64,000 nt of DNA from Pseudomonas serboccidentalis (GCF_028830055.1 NZ_CP101655.1:2941382-3005381), one strand, 5' to 3'; counted from the stretch's first letter, positions 1 to 9,791 are shown. Notes: generated by a model from the letters alone, not told the origin. Program-made: numbers and translations.

Positions 1-79
1 AGAGCGAATACCAACCGAAAGTGAGGTTGCAGGGTTCCCCTGCAACATAGAATCTCCCACAATGGAATGCTTTTCAAAT

Positions 80-106
80 GTGGGAGCGAGCTTGCTCGCG
101 AATGGT
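80..106. repeat. Single REP-like palindrome
   Basis: The short palindrome GCGAGCTTGCTCGC is set in the usual 'tgggagcgagcttgctcgcg' context. It is one half of the REP type that recurs paired elsewhere in the window. The rest of the first 240 bases shows no gene. Confidence 0.6.
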
Positions 107-247
107 TTTCAGACCGAATCGGGATAATGGCATTCAGCCAATTCTCCAGTGAACGAATCCCCTCAAACCAGCGTCATACCCCTCCTTGAGCTAGCGTAGG
201 AAAACTACCGCTTGGCCGTGCGATTAGTCCTTAGCGCCCTATCCATG

Positions 248-275
248 TTTAACTTGAACGTTCATTCAAGTTAAA
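248..275. promoter_or_regulatory. BetI-like operator upstream of betT
   Basis: A perfect inverted repeat with 11-bp arms (TTTAACTTGAA / TTCAAGTTAAA) flanks a CGTTCA core. The inner TTGAACGTTCATTCAA resembles the operators of BetI, the TetR-family choline sensor. It lies about 95 bases before a choline-type transporter gene. The match to BetI is from memory of the motif and not from an alignment. Confidence 0.6.
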
Positions 276-367
276 CCGGTGGTTCGCTGCCCGCTCACAA
301 CAGGAGGCTTGCCTTTGCTGAGTCCGATCATTTCAGCCACGTTTCAACCCCTCGAGGTGCACCGTTC

Positions 368-2368
368 ATGAGTGCATCGTCCACCCCCGCCAGCGGTCTG
401 GTACGCATGAATCCGCCGGTGTTCTACTTCGCCGCGACGGTCATTCTGCTGTTTGGTCTCGTTGTCATCGCCATGCCGGAGCAGGCTGGAGCCTGGTTGC
501 TGGCGGCACAAAACTGGGCGGCCAATACGGTCGGCTGGTACTACATGCTCGCGATGACGCTGTATCTGGTCTTCGTGGTGGTCACCGCGTTATCGGGCTA
601 CGGCAAGATTAAACTCGGTGCCGACCACGACGAACCCGAATTCAGTTACCTGTCCTGGGCCGGCATGCTGTTTGCCGCCGGGATCAGCATCACCCTGTTT
701 TTCTTCTGTGTGTCCGAGCCGCTGACGCATTTGGCCCAACCGCCGCAAGGCGAGGCCGGTACTGCCGATGCGGCGCGCCAGGCCATGCAGATCCTGTTTC
801 TGCACTGGGGCCTGCACGGCTGGGGCGTGTTCGCCTTCGTCGGTATGGCCCTGGCGTACTTCGCCTACCGGCATAACCTGCCGCTGGCGCTGCGTTCGGC
901 GCTCTACCCGCTGATCGGCAAGCGCATCAACGGCCCCATCGGTTATGCGGTGGACGGCTTCGGCATCATCGCCACGGTGTTCGGTCTGGGCGCCGATATG
1001 GGCTTCGGTGTGCTGCACCTCAACTCCGGTCTCGACTATCTGTTCGGCATCGCCCACACCCAGTGGATTCAGGTCGGCCTGATCACGCTGATGATGGGTG
1101 CGGCGATCATTGTCGCCGTCTCCGGCGTCGATAAAGGCGTGCGGGTGATGTCCGACATCAACATGCTGCTGGCCTGTGCGTTGCTGCTGTTCGTGTTGTT
1201 CGCCGGTCCTACCCAGCATCTGCTCAACACCCTGATCCAGAACCTTGGCGACTACCTCGGCGCCTTGCCGATGAAGAGTTTCGACCTCTATGCCTACGAC
1301 AAGCCAAGCGACTGGCTCGGTGGCTGGACGGTGTTCTACTGGGCCTGGTGGATCGCATGGTCGCCGTTCGTGGGCCTGTTCATCGCACGGATTTCCCGTG
1401 GCCGGACCATCCGTGAGTTCGTCTTCGGTGTGTTGCTGATTCCGCTGGGTTTCACCTTGGCGTGGATGTCGATCTTCGGCAACAGCGCCATCGATCAGGT
1501 GCTCAACCACGGCATGTCGGCACTGGGCATGTCGGCCCTCGACAATCCGTCGATGAGCCTTTACCTGCTGCTGGAAACCTACCCATGGAGCAAGACCGTC
1601 ATCGCTGTGACGGTGTTCATCAGCTTCGTGTTCTTCGTCACCTCGGCCGACTCCGGCACCGTGGTGCTCTCGACCCTGTCGGCCAAGGGTGGCAGCCCGG
1701 ACGAAGACGGGCCGAAGTGGCTGCGGGTGTTCTGGGGCGCGATGACCGCGCTGATCACCAGTGCGCTGCTGTTCTCCGGCAGCATCGATGCGCTTAAGTC
1801 GGCGGTGGTGCTGACCTCGCTGCCGTTCTCTTTGATTTTGTTGCTGATGATGTGGGGGCTGCACAAGGCGTTCTATCTGGAGTCGCAGAAACAGATCGCG
1901 CAACTGCATTCGCTGGCCCCGGTGTCCGGCTCACGCCGCGGCAAGGGTGGCTGGCGTCAGCGCCTGAGCCAGGCCGTGCACTTCCCGTCGCGCGACGAGG
2001 TGTACCGCTTCATGGACACCACGGTGCGTCCGGCGATCGAAGAAGTGACGGCAGTGTTTGTTGAAAAAGGCCTGAATGTGGTCACCCAACCGGATCCGGC
2101 GCATGACAACGTCAGCCTGGAAATCGGCCATGGCGAGTTGCATCCGTTCATCTACCAGGTGCAGATGCGTGGCTACTTCACGCCGTCGTTTGCGCGCGGT
2201 GGCATGGGTTCCAAGCAACTCAATAATCGCCGCTACTACCGCGCTGAAGTGCACTTGAGCGAGGGCAGTCAGGACTACGATCTGGTGGGTTACACCAAGG
2301 AACAGATCATCAACGACATCCTCGACCAGTACGAACGCCACATGCAGTTCCTGCATCTGGTGCGTTGA
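368..2368 (+). CDS. betT: BCCT-family choline transporter
   Basis: This 666-residue inner-membrane carrier belongs to the betaine/choline/carnitine transporter family, which imports quaternary amines for osmoprotection and catabolism. About twelve hydrophobic segments fill residues 15-500. The signature AAGISITLFFFCVSEP near residue 100 replaces the GMGIGL glycine run of Na+-coupled members, as in proton-coupled BetT proteins. A hydrophilic tail of about 150 residues follows, like the osmosensing C-terminus of BetT. A BetI-like palindrome lies upstream, and no bet catabolic gene is adjacent. Substrate assignment is by family. Confidence 0.88.
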   Translation: MSASSTPASGLVRMNPPVFYFAATVILLFGLVVIAMPEQAGAWLLAAQNWAANTVGWYYMLAMTLYLVFVVVTALSGYGKIKLGADHDEPEFSYLSWAGMLFAAGISITLFFFCVSEPLTHLAQPPQGEAGTADAARQAMQILFLHWGLHGWGVFAFVGMALAYFAYRHNLPLALRSALYPLIGKRINGPIGYAVDGFGIIATVFGLGADMGFGVLHLNSGLDYLFGIAHTQWIQVGLITLMMGAAIIVAVSGVDKGVRVMSDINMLLACALLLFVLFAGPTQHLLNTLIQNLGDYLGALPMKSFDLYAYDKPSDWLGGWTVFYWAWWIAWSPFVGLFIARISRGRTIREFVFGVLLIPLGFTLAWMSIFGNSAIDQVLNHGMSALGMSALDNPSMSLYLLLETYPWSKTVIAVTVFISFVFFVTSADSGTVVLSTLSAKGGSPDEDGPKWLRVFWGAMTALITSALLFSGSIDALKSAVVLTSLPFSLILLLMMWGLHKAFYLESQKQIAQLHSLAPVSGSRRGKGGWRQRLSQAVHFPSRDEVYRFMDTTVRPAIEEVTAVFVEKGLNVVTQPDPAHDNVSLEIGHGELHPFIYQVQMRGYFTPSFARGGMGSKQLNNRRYYRAEVHLSEGSQDYDLVGYTKEQIINDILDQYERHMQFLHLVR

Positions 2369-2392
2369 TCGGCCGCTGGGCGTCGGGACGTT

Positions 2393-2653
2393 TTACGACT
2401 CGGCGCTCAGCACCATGAACAACACCAGCGCCGCCATCGGCACTCCGAACACCGCACTGCCCACCGCGATTTCCGACCCCAGCGGCTGCCCGGCATGCAC
2501 CACGCCCACCGCGCCATTGATCACCGTCAACGCCAGCCACAGCGCGGCGAAGCTGTAGGCCAGGGTCTGCCGACTGAAGCCGATACGCTCGCCGATGTAC
2601 AGCATCAGGGCGAGCAGGACCAGGCCGAAGAAGATGATGATGGCGGTGTGCAT
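2393..2653 (-). CDS. Small inner-membrane protein
   Basis: This 86-residue protein has three strongly hydrophobic stretches (about residues 3-18, 31-50 and 62-83) and almost no soluble part. It is convergent with betT, ending 24 bases from the betT stop. The ribosome-binding site is weak (AGG 11 bases before ATG). I do not recognise the family, and no function can be assigned. Confidence 0.65.
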   Translation of the reverse strand: MHTAIIIFFGLVLLALMLYIGERIGFSRQTLAYSFAALWLALTVINGAVGVVHAGQPLGSEIAVGSAVFGVPMAALVLFMVLSAES

Positions 2654-2697
2654 GGCGAGTTCTGCCTAGTAGATGGATATCGCCTGATAGACCTCTA

Positions 2698-2786
2698 TCG
2701 CGAGCAGGCTCACTCCTACAGTGAACGCGGTTGCGCACAAATCCTGTGGCCAACCGCATTCCTTGTAGGAGTGAGCCTGCTCGCGA
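2698..2786. repeat. REPIN (GTGAGCCTGCTCGCG family)
   Basis: Two inverted copies of a 23-base unit (TGTAGGAGTGAGCCTGCTCG and its complement) are separated by 43 bases, between the small membrane protein and the LacI-type gene. This is the standard paired-REP layout of Pseudomonas. Confidence 0.85.
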
Positions 2787-2841
2787 CAGGGCCACCTCGG
2801 TGTTAACTAGAGCATAGCCAATCCAGCCCCCGTCATCTTCG

Positions 2842-3879
2842 TCAGGTGCTCTCGCGTTCGATGACTTGGCACTGCAGTAAATTCAGCCGCTGCACCTCAT
2901 CGCTCGGTAATACCCCAAGGCTTTCCAATACTCGCGTTGCCGCCAGCACGCCTATCTCCAGTGCCGGCGGTTTGATCGTGCTCAGGCTCGGCAACAGCAT
3001 CTCGGCGAAAGGATAATCGCCGAAGCCGAGGACGGCGCAGTCTTCGGGGATCTTCAGGCCGGCGCGTTGCCCGGCGAGCAGGCCGCCGGCGGCGAGGTTG
3101 TCGTTGGCGAAGATGATTGCCTCGGGGCGGGGAGAGGCGTTCATCAGCGCCTCCATCGCTTGCTTGCCGGCCTCGAACGGCGCGCGGTCGGCGTCGGGGG
3201 CGAACACCCAGGGTTCAAGTCCGAACTCGCGCACGGTGGCGGCGTAACCGTCGCGGCGTTCCAGTGCACTGAGGTCGCCGGGGGCGCTATTCTGGACGAA
3301 GGCAATGCGTCGATAGCCTTTATCATGCAGATAACGCGCAGCGGTCGCGCCGACCTCGTAATGCGAAAAGCCGATCTGCATCGGTTCGCGATCCGGCTGG
3401 TAATCCCAGGTTTCGATCACGGGAATGTCCGCCTCGGCGATCATCTTTTCCGTGCCCGAACTATGGAAGTGGCTGGTCAGCACCAACGCTGCCGGCGACC
3501 AGCCGAGAAACGCCCGCACGGCGTTTTCTTCCTGTTCGGTGCTGAAGTAACTCGACGCTAACAGCAGTTGATAACCGTGGCGGCTGAGGGTGTCACTGAA
3601 GCCCTGAATGGTATTGGCAAAGATCGGCCCGGAGATGTTCGGGATCACCATGCCAACGATTTTGCCCCGCGATGAAGCCAGCCCGCCAGCCACCAGATTC
3701 GGCACGTAACCCAACTCGGCGACTACTGCCGCAATTCGCTCTCGACGCTCGGGCGAGACCGACTCCGGTTGGTTGAAATAACGTGACACGGTGATTGCCG
3801 ATACACCGGCCTGGCGCGCCACCGCATTCAGGGTCACGCGTCCGGCGCCACGGCGTTTGCGGGGCTTTTCCTGGCTCAA
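2842..3879 (-). CDS. LacI/GalR-family transcriptional regulator
   Basis: An N-terminal helix-turn-helix (VTLNAVARQAGVSAITVSRY) and hinge are followed by a periplasmic-binding-protein-like effector domain, as in GntR-type members of LacI. I chose the TTG at 3879 (345 residues) because AAGAAGGA sits seven bases upstream of it. The open frame continues to a TTG at 3903 that has no ribosome-binding site. The gene is divergent from a TonB-dependent receptor, and a TAGCGCTA-centred palindrome lies between them. Control of the receptor and the enzymes behind it is inferred from position. Confidence 0.85.
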   Translation of the reverse strand: MSQEKPRKRRGAGRVTLNAVARQAGVSAITVSRYFNQPESVSPERRERIAAVVAELGYVPNLVAGGLASSRGKIVGMVIPNISGPIFANTIQGFSDTLSRHGYQLLLASSYFSTEQEENAVRAFLGWSPAALVLTSHFHSSGTEKMIAEADIPVIETWDYQPDREPMQIGFSHYEVGATAARYLHDKGYRRIAFVQNSAPGDLSALERRDGYAATVREFGLEPWVFAPDADRAPFEAGKQAMEALMNASPRPEAIIFANDNLAAGGLLAGQRAGLKIPEDCAVLGFGDYPFAEMLLPSLSTIKPPALEIGVLAATRVLESLGVLPSDEVQRLNLLQCQVIEREST

Positions 3880-3966
3880 GTCTCGATCCTTCTTAAAAAC
3901 CAAAACGCATATAAAAGTAATTTTTCAGTATTGGACGCTCTATATGCAGCTTGCCAATACTGGCGA

Positions 3967-3980
3967 TGGTAGCGCTAACA
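3967..3980. promoter_or_regulatory. Candidate LacI-family operator
   Basis: TGGTAGCGCTAACA is a 14-bp near-palindrome (12 of 14 positions symmetric) with the central CG step typical of LacI-family operators. It lies in the divergent gap between the regulator and the TonB-dependent receptor. Which gene it controls is inferred. Confidence 0.5.
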
Positions 3981-4084
3981 AAGCGCGCTGTCTGCTACTC
4001 GCTCGAGCGAATGCCCAAGACACCGATTCAGGCGCTGTCGTCGCAGAACGGCAGCGGTTCAGGGCCAATTTCGAGCGGGCAAAC

Positions 4085-6310
4085 ATGCACAACATTCCTG
4101 GGGCGACACACACACTGGCGCAATCGATTCGCGCCGCTGGCTGGATTTTTACCGGGCTGGCGGCGTTGCCGCTGGCCGATGCGCTGGCCGCTGACAGCAG
4201 CGATCAGGAGCCGACTCTCAAGTCGGTGACAGTCACCGCCACCCGCCGCGAGGAGTCGCTGCAAAAGGTCCCGGTGGCGGTCTCGGTGATCGAGGGTGAA
4301 CAGCTGGAGCGCGACAACCGCAACGGCGTGGCGAGCATCGTCCAGCAAGTGCCGTCGCTGAATTTCCGCACCGGCGCGTCGAACAAGGACACCTCGTTGT
4401 TCGTGCGTGGCGTCGGCACGATTTCTACCTCTCCAGGCGTCGAGCCAACGGTGGCCACGGTGATCGACGGCGTGGTCTATGCGCGTCCCGGTCAATCGAC
4501 CCTCGATCTGCTGGATCTGGAGCGCGTCGAAGTCCTGCGCGGCCCGCAAGGCACGCTGTTCGGCAAAAACGCCTCGGCCGGCGTGCTCAACATCACCAGC
4601 AAGGCGCCGACCAACGAGACCCACGGCTACATCGACCAGTCGTACTACAGCGGCAACGAAAGCCGCACCCGCTTCGGCATCGGCGGCAGCCTGATTCCGG
4701 ACACACTCAAGGGCTCGATAAGCACTTTGTTCGGCACTTACGACGGCAACGTCGATAACCAGCACAACGGGCAGGAGGTCAACGGCTACAACCATCGCGG
4801 CGTGCGCGGCAAACTCGAATTCACCCCAAATGACGACGTCACCTTCACCTTGATCGCCGACTACATGCAGTCCCATGACGACGGCCCCAACGGCGTCGTC
4901 AGCAAGTCGCTGACCCCGGCATTCGCCAACGCGCTGAGCCCGGTCTACGCCAGCAGCCATAACCGCGACATCAACACCGACACCCGCAGCCACGTCGAGG
5001 ACACCAACAAAGGCCTGTCCGGCCAGCTCGACTGGCAACTGGGCGATTACACCCTGACGTCGATTACCGCATGGCGCGGCTGGGACAACACGCAGTATCA
5101 GGACGGCGACCGTCTCGGCACCGTGACGGCAGCGTTCCCCGGCACTGCCGACAAGGGCGATCTGGCCTTCGACCAGTACTCGCAGGAGCTGCGTCTGGCC
5201 TCGCCGAAAGGCGAATTTATCGAGTACGTTGGCGGCCTGTTCTACATGCACGGCAAGGACGACGAGACGTATCAACGCACCTTGACCACCACCACGCGCA
5301 CCGACCGTGGTGTCGCCGATTACAGCACCACCAGTGACAGCTACGCCGCGTTCGGCGAAACCACGCTGAACTTCACTTCCGCCTTCCGTGGCATCGCCGG
5401 CCTGCGCTACACCCACGATGAGCTGGAATACGATCACCGCCGCGTCTCGACGTCGGCGACCACGGTCAGCGGCATTCAACCGGCGACCCGCAGTTCCGGT
5501 TCGGTGGACGAGGACGGCTGGTCCGGTCGTCTCGGCGTGCAGTACGACCTCAGTGATGCCGTCACCACGTACCTGACCTATTCGCGCGGCTACAAAGGCC
5601 CGGCCTACAACGTGTTCTTCAACATGCAGCCGCGTGACACCGAGGCGCTGAAACCGGAAACCTCCAACACCTGGGAGGCAGGGATCAAGGCCACGAGCTG
5701 GAACAACCGGCTGACCACCAACCTTGCGGTGTTCCACAGCGACTACGACAACTATCAGGCGAACTTTTTCGACACCGTTGCCGGGCAAGTAGTGACGCGC
5801 CTGATCAACGCCGGCAGCGTCAGCACCGAAGGCGTCGAACTCGATTACGCCTTGCAAGCGACCCAGCAACTCAAGCTCTCCGGGGCACTGGCTTACACCC
5901 GTGCACGCATCGATCAATTCAGCTGCCCGGCGGGTGCGGCGGCGTCGTGCAACGTCAATGGCAAGCCGCTGCCGTTCAGCCCGGACTGGAAAAGCTACGT
6001 GCGCGCCGACTACAGCATTCCACTGGACAACGGTCTGGATATCGAACTGGGCACCGACTACAGCTGGCAGAGCGAAGTGCAGTACGACATCAGCCAGAAC
6101 GCCGACACCAAACAAGGCGCCTACGGCATCTGGAACGCCAGCGTCGCGCTCGCCGATTACACCAACGGCTGGCGCGTGGCGCTGCTGGGCAAGAACCTCG
6201 CCGACAAGTCCTATTCGCCCCTGCTCGCCAGCGGCGGCAGCTACATCTACCGTGCCGTGCCACGGGATGACGAACGCTACTTCGGCGTGCAACTGCGCAA
6301 GGATTTCTGA
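4085..6310 (+). CDS. TonB-dependent outer-membrane receptor
   Basis: A 741-residue outer-membrane receptor that would take up a substrate using TonB energy. The ATG at 4085 starts a signal peptide ending near ALAADSSD. The open frame runs further upstream, but that part crosses the regulator gene. A TonB-box/plug start (LKSVTVTATRREESLQKVPV), the plug motif RVEVLRGPQGTLFGKNASAG and a C-terminal phenylalanine strand are all visible. The RGPQGTLFGKNA style is common in receptors for non-siderophore ligands. The monooxygenase ATG lies one base past the stop, so the two are co-expressed. The substrate is unknown; an organosulfur compound is inferred from neighbours. Confidence 0.87.
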   Translation: MHNIPGATHTLAQSIRAAGWIFTGLAALPLADALAADSSDQEPTLKSVTVTATRREESLQKVPVAVSVIEGEQLERDNRNGVASIVQQVPSLNFRTGASNKDTSLFVRGVGTISTSPGVEPTVATVIDGVVYARPGQSTLDLLDLERVEVLRGPQGTLFGKNASAGVLNITSKAPTNETHGYIDQSYYSGNESRTRFGIGGSLIPDTLKGSISTLFGTYDGNVDNQHNGQEVNGYNHRGVRGKLEFTPNDDVTFTLIADYMQSHDDGPNGVVSKSLTPAFANALSPVYASSHNRDINTDTRSHVEDTNKGLSGQLDWQLGDYTLTSITAWRGWDNTQYQDGDRLGTVTAAFPGTADKGDLAFDQYSQELRLASPKGEFIEYVGGLFYMHGKDDETYQRTLTTTTRTDRGVADYSTTSDSYAAFGETTLNFTSAFRGIAGLRYTHDELEYDHRRVSTSATTVSGIQPATRSSGSVDEDGWSGRLGVQYDLSDAVTTYLTYSRGYKGPAYNVFFNMQPRDTEALKPETSNTWEAGIKATSWNNRLTTNLAVFHSDYDNYQANFFDTVAGQVVTRLINAGSVSTEGVELDYALQATQQLKLSGALAYTRARIDQFSCPAGAAASCNVNGKPLPFSPDWKSYVRADYSIPLDNGLDIELGTDYSWQSEVQYDISQNADTKQGAYGIWNASVALADYTNGWRVALLGKNLADKSYSPLLASGGSYIYRAVPRDDERYFGVQLRKDF

Positions 6311-6311
6311 G

Positions 6312-7631
6312 ATGAGCAGACAGTTGAAACTCGGCGCGTTTCTCATGGCCACCGGGCACCACGTCGCCGCGTGGCGTCACCCGCAGGTGCCGGCCAATGC
6401 CGGCCTGGATTTCGCCCACTACAAGCGTCTGGCGCAGATTGCCGAGGCGGCAAAATTCGACACGCTGTTCGTCGCCGACAGCGTTGCCGCGCCGACCCAG
6501 GACATCGCCAGCCGCATGGCGCGCTCCGATCACTTCGAACCGCTGACCCTGCTCTCGGCCCTCAGCGCGGTCACCGAGCACATCGGTCTGATCGCTACGG
6601 CCACCACCAGCTACAACGAGCCGTACCATGTGGCGCGTAAATTCGCTTCACTCGATCACCTGTCCGGCGGGCGCGCGGGGTGGAATCTGGTGACCTCGGA
6701 CAATGCCGCCGAAGCGCTGAATTTCGGTCGCGACGAGCACATCGGTCACGCCGAACGCTACAGCCGCGCCCGCGAGTTTCATCAGGTGGTCACCGGGCTG
6801 TGGGACAGTTGGGAAGACGATGCGTTTCTTCGCGACAAGGCCAGCGGCACGTATTACGACCCGTCGAAGCTGCATGTGCTGGATCACGTCGGCGAGCACT
6901 TTCGGGTGAAAGGCCCGTTGAACGTCGCCCGTTCACCGCAGGGGCAACCGGTGATCGTGCAGGCCGGCTCTTCTGAAACCGGGCGTGAACTGGCAGCGCA
7001 AACCGCTGAGGTGGTGTTCACCGCGCAGACCTCGCTGGCCGGCGCACAGGCGTTTTACGCCGATCTCAAGGGGCGTCTGGCCAAGTACGGGCGCAGTGCC
7101 GATTCGCTGAAAATCATGCCGGGGGTTTTTGTCGTCGTCGGGCAAACGGAAGCCGAAGCACAGGAAAAATGTGAAACGTTTCAGCAATGGGTCGAACCGG
7201 AGGTTGGCGTCGCCTTGCTTGGGCGTATGCTGGGCAACTTCGACCTGTCGAAGTACCCGCTGGACGGGCCGTTGCCGGCGTTGCCGCTGACCGACAGCGG
7301 GCAGCAGAGCCGGCAGAAATTGCTCACTGAACTGGCGGGGCGGGAGAACCTGACGCTCGCCGAACTCGGGCGCAAGATTGCCGGCGGACGCGGGCATTAC
7401 AGCCTGATCGGCACCCCGGTGCAGATCGCTGATCGCTTGCAGGAGTGGTTCGAACAGGGCGCGGCGGATGGTTTCAACGTGTTGGTGCCGCACCTGCCGG
7501 GCGGGCTGGAAGACTTTGCCCATGGCGTGGTTCCGGAACTGCAGCGGCGTGGGCTGTTCAGAACCGAGTATGAGGGGCGGACCTTGCGCCAGAACCTGGG
7601 CCTGGCCCGACCCCAAAACAGATTTGTGTAG
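6312..7631 (+). CDS. LLM-class flavin-dependent monooxygenase (NtaA/DmoA type)
   Basis: This 439-residue protein resembles NtaA, SnaA, DszA and DmoA, FMNH2-dependent enzymes that oxidise nitrilotriacetate, dibenzothiophene sulfone or dimethyl sulfide. Visible family blocks are FDTLFVADS near residue 48, FEPLTLLSALSAVTEHIGL near 76, FASLDHLSGGRAGWNLVTS near 113 and PVIVQAGSSETGRELAA near 212. The ATG at 6312 follows the receptor stop by one base. It needs reduced flavin from a reductase, and none is adjacent. Placement beside a receptor and the taurine operon suggests a sulfur-scavenging role. Substrate unknown. Confidence 0.87.
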   Translation: MSRQLKLGAFLMATGHHVAAWRHPQVPANAGLDFAHYKRLAQIAEAAKFDTLFVADSVAAPTQDIASRMARSDHFEPLTLLSALSAVTEHIGLIATATTSYNEPYHVARKFASLDHLSGGRAGWNLVTSDNAAEALNFGRDEHIGHAERYSRAREFHQVVTGLWDSWEDDAFLRDKASGTYYDPSKLHVLDHVGEHFRVKGPLNVARSPQGQPVIVQAGSSETGRELAAQTAEVVFTAQTSLAGAQAFYADLKGRLAKYGRSADSLKIMPGVFVVVGQTEAEAQEKCETFQQWVEPEVGVALLGRMLGNFDLSKYPLDGPLPALPLTDSGQQSRQKLLTELAGRENLTLAELGRKIAGGRGHYSLIGTPVQIADRLQEWFEQGAADGFNVLVPHLPGGLEDFAHGVVPELQRRGLFRTEYEGRTLRQNLGLARPQNRFV

Positions 7632-7640
7632 ATCACTTTT

Positions 7641-7774
7641 TGTGGCGAGGGAGCTTGCTCCCGCTGGGCTGCGAAGCCGCCCCAAAGACCTGCAGCCGCA
7701 TTCATTCAGGCAATTCACGATGGATGGATTTGCGCTTGCTGCGCAACCGAGCGGGAGCGAGCTCCCTCGCCACA
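7641..7774. repeat. Paired REP-like inverted repeat
   Basis: The unit tgtggcgagggagcttgctc and its complement (gagcgagctccctcgccaca) lie about 90 bases apart in the gap before the aldo-keto reductase gene. This is a third REP subtype, also seen near 14.5 kb. Confidence 0.7.
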
Positions 7775-7823
7775 GGTTGGGATTCACCCTCAATTTGCTG
7801 TCAATCAAACAAGAGAGGATTCG

Positions 7824-8861
7824 ATGACTTATACCGCTGCCGAAAACCGCTACGACTCCATCCCTTACCGCCGCGTCGGCCGCAGCGGTCTGATGCTGCC
7901 CGCGCTGTCGCTGGGCCTGTGGCACAACTTTGGCGACAGCACGCCGATCGACACCCAGCGCGCCTTGCTGCGCACCGCGTTCGATCTGGGGATCAACCAC
8001 TTCGACCTCGCCAACAACTACGGCCCGCCGTACGGCAGCGCCGAGATCAATTTCGGTCGCCTGTTGCGTGAAGATTTCAAGCAGTACCGTGATGAGCTGA
8101 TCATCTCCAGCAAGGCTGGTTGGGACATGTGGCCTGGTCCTTACGGGCAGGGCGGTGGCTCGCGTAAATACGTGCTGGCCAGCCTCGATCAGAGCCTGCA
8201 GCGTCTGGGCCTGGACTATGTGGATATCTTCTATTCGCACCGCTTCGACCCGGACACCCCGCTGGAAGAAACCGCCAGCGCCCTCGCCACCGCCGTGCAA
8301 CAGGGCAAGGCGTTGTACATCGGCATCTCGTCGTACTCCGGGGTGAAAACCCGCGAGATCGCCGCGCTGCTCAAAGAGTGGAAAGTGCCGTTGCTGATTC
8401 ATCAGCCGGCGTACAACCTGCTCAATCGCTGGGTGGAAAAAGACCTGCTCGACACCACCGACGAACTCGGCGCTGGCGTCATCGCCTTCACCCCGCTGGC
8501 GCAGGGCTTGCTGACCGACAAATACCTCAACGGCGTGCCGGCGGATGCGCGGGTCAATCGTCCGGGCGGTGGCTCGTTGCAGGCTTCGCACTTGTCGGAG
8601 GACAACATCGCGCACGTGCGCGCGTTGAACGAAATCGCCAAGCGCCGTGGCCAGAGCCTGGCGCAACTGGCATTGGCCTGGACCCTGCGTGATCTGCGGG
8701 TGACCTCGGCCCTGATCGGCGCGAGCCGGCCGGAGCAGATCATCGAGAACGTCGGGGCGTTGAACAACCTGAGTTTCAGTGCTGAAGAATTGGCGGAGAT
8801 TGACCGGTTTGCCCAGGAGGGTGGGATCAATCTTTGGGAGAAGCCTTCGACGGCTGAGTAA
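7824..8861 (+). CDS. yghZ: Aldo/keto reductase, YghZ type
   Basis: This 345-residue NADPH-dependent reductase is close along its whole length to E. coli YghZ, an L-glyceraldehyde-3-phosphate and methylglyoxal reductase. The catalytic set is visible: Asp and Tyr in HFDLANNYGPPYGSAE, Lys in ISSKAGWDMWPG and His in VDIFYSHRFD. The start has AAGAGAGG eight bases upstream. It follows the monooxygenase after a 190-base gap containing a REP pair, so co-transcription is uncertain. It may reduce an aldehyde released upstream, but that is inference. Confidence 0.88.
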   Translation: MTYTAAENRYDSIPYRRVGRSGLMLPALSLGLWHNFGDSTPIDTQRALLRTAFDLGINHFDLANNYGPPYGSAEINFGRLLREDFKQYRDELIISSKAGWDMWPGPYGQGGGSRKYVLASLDQSLQRLGLDYVDIFYSHRFDPDTPLEETASALATAVQQGKALYIGISSYSGVKTREIAALLKEWKVPLLIHQPAYNLLNRWVEKDLLDTTDELGAGVIAFTPLAQGLLTDKYLNGVPADARVNRPGGGSLQASHLSEDNIAHVRALNEIAKRRGQSLAQLALAWTLRDLRVTSALIGASRPEQIIENVGALNNLSFSAEELAEIDRFAQEGGINLWEKPSTAE

Positions 8862-8871
8862 TCAGTAAAGC

Positions 8872-8947
8872 AAAAGATCGCAGCCTGCGGCAGCTCTTAC
8901 AGAGGAACGCGTTCCAATGTAGGAGCTGCCGCAGGCTGCGATCTTTT
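8872..8947. repeat. REPIN (GATCGCAGCCT family)
   Basis: Near-perfect inverted copies of a 25-base unit (AAAAGATCGCAGCCTGCGGC...) lie between the convergent aldo-keto reductase and tauD genes. The arrangement can also act as a bidirectional terminator. Confidence 0.88.
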
Positions 8948-8951
8948 GATC

Positions 8952-9791
8952 TTAAAAGTAAGGCACATCCCCCAACACCGTAGCCCGCTGCATCACCCGT
9001 CGAGCCGGGCGGTAATCATCCACCGCGTAATGCTGGGTCACGCGGTTGTCCCAAAACGCAATGTCGTCTTTCTGCCAGCGCCAGCGAAGGGTGAATTCGG
9101 GGCGCGTCGTGTGAGCGAATAGAAACTTCAGAATCGCCTCGCTCTCGGTTTCCGACAGCTCGTTGATCTTCGAGGTGAAGCCTTCGTTGACGAACAACGA
9201 ACGGCGGCCACTCACCGGGTGGGTGCGGATCACCGGGTGCGACAACGGCGGATTCTTGCGCCGCGCCTCTTCCCACTGCGCCAGGGCATCTGGCGTATTG
9301 CCGTAGCGCTCCAGCGGAAACGAGCGGGTGAAGTCGTGAGTCGCGGTCAGCCCTTCGAGCAAGGTTTTCAGCGGCGCCGACAGCGCTTCATACGCAGCGA
9401 TTCCGCTGGCCCACAACGTGTCGCCACCGAACTCCGGCAGCAGCTTGGCGCTGAGTACCGCGCCCATCGCCGGGGTTGGCAGGAAGGTCACGTCGGTGTG
9501 CCAGATCGCGTTGTCGCGCACGTCGGTGACGGCGGTGTCGAGGATCAGCACTTCCGGCTGCTCCGGCACGTTCGGGTAGATCGGGTGAATGTGCAGGTCG
9601 CCGAAGTACGCGGCGAAACGCGCCTGTTGTGATGGCTCGATCGGCTGGTTGCGGAAGAACAGCACTTGGTACTTGAGCAGCGCCTGCTCAATGGCGTCGC
9701 GCTGTTCCAGGTTCAACGGCTGGCTGATATCGACGCCGCTGATCTGTGCGCCGAGGGCTGAGCTTAATGGGGTGATATTGAGGCTGCTCAT
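8952..9791 (-). CDS. tauD: Taurine dioxygenase
   Basis: This 279-residue Fe(II)/2-oxoglutarate enzyme hydroxylates taurine next to the sulfonate, releasing sulfite and aminoacetaldehyde. The iron triad is visible as H98 and D100 (IWHTDVTF) and H254 ([18 protein letters not shown]), with R265 for 2-oxoglutarate. It is the last gene of tauABCD but is separated from tauC by a 142-base gap filled by a REPIN, which may lower its expression relative to the transporter. Alkylsulfatase AtsK is the nearest alternative family member; the tauABC context favours TauD. Confidence 0.92.
   Translation of the reverse strand: MSSLNITPLSSALGAQISGVDISQPLNLEQRDAIEQALLKYQVLFFRNQPIEPSQQARFAAYFGDLHIHPIYPNVPEQPEVLILDTAVTDVRDNAIWHTDVTFLPTPAMGAVLSAKLLPEFGGDTLWASGIAAYEALSAPLKTLLEGLTATHDFTRSFPLERYGNTPDALAQWEEARRKNPPLSHPVIRTHPVSGRRSLFVNEGFTSKINELSETESEAILKFLFAHTTRPEFTLRWRWQKDDIAFWDNRVTQHYAVDDYRPARRVMQRATVLGDVPYF

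Noticed and set aside
590..1909. Long open frame antisense to betT
   Set aside because: It is rich in Arg, Gln and His with no domain, and betT on the other strand is clearly real; typical of antisense frames in GC-rich DNA.
4028..6352. 774-codon open frame antisense to the TonB-dependent receptor
   Set aside because: It is a low-complexity Val/Ala/Arg composition without recognisable motifs; the receptor has full family features.
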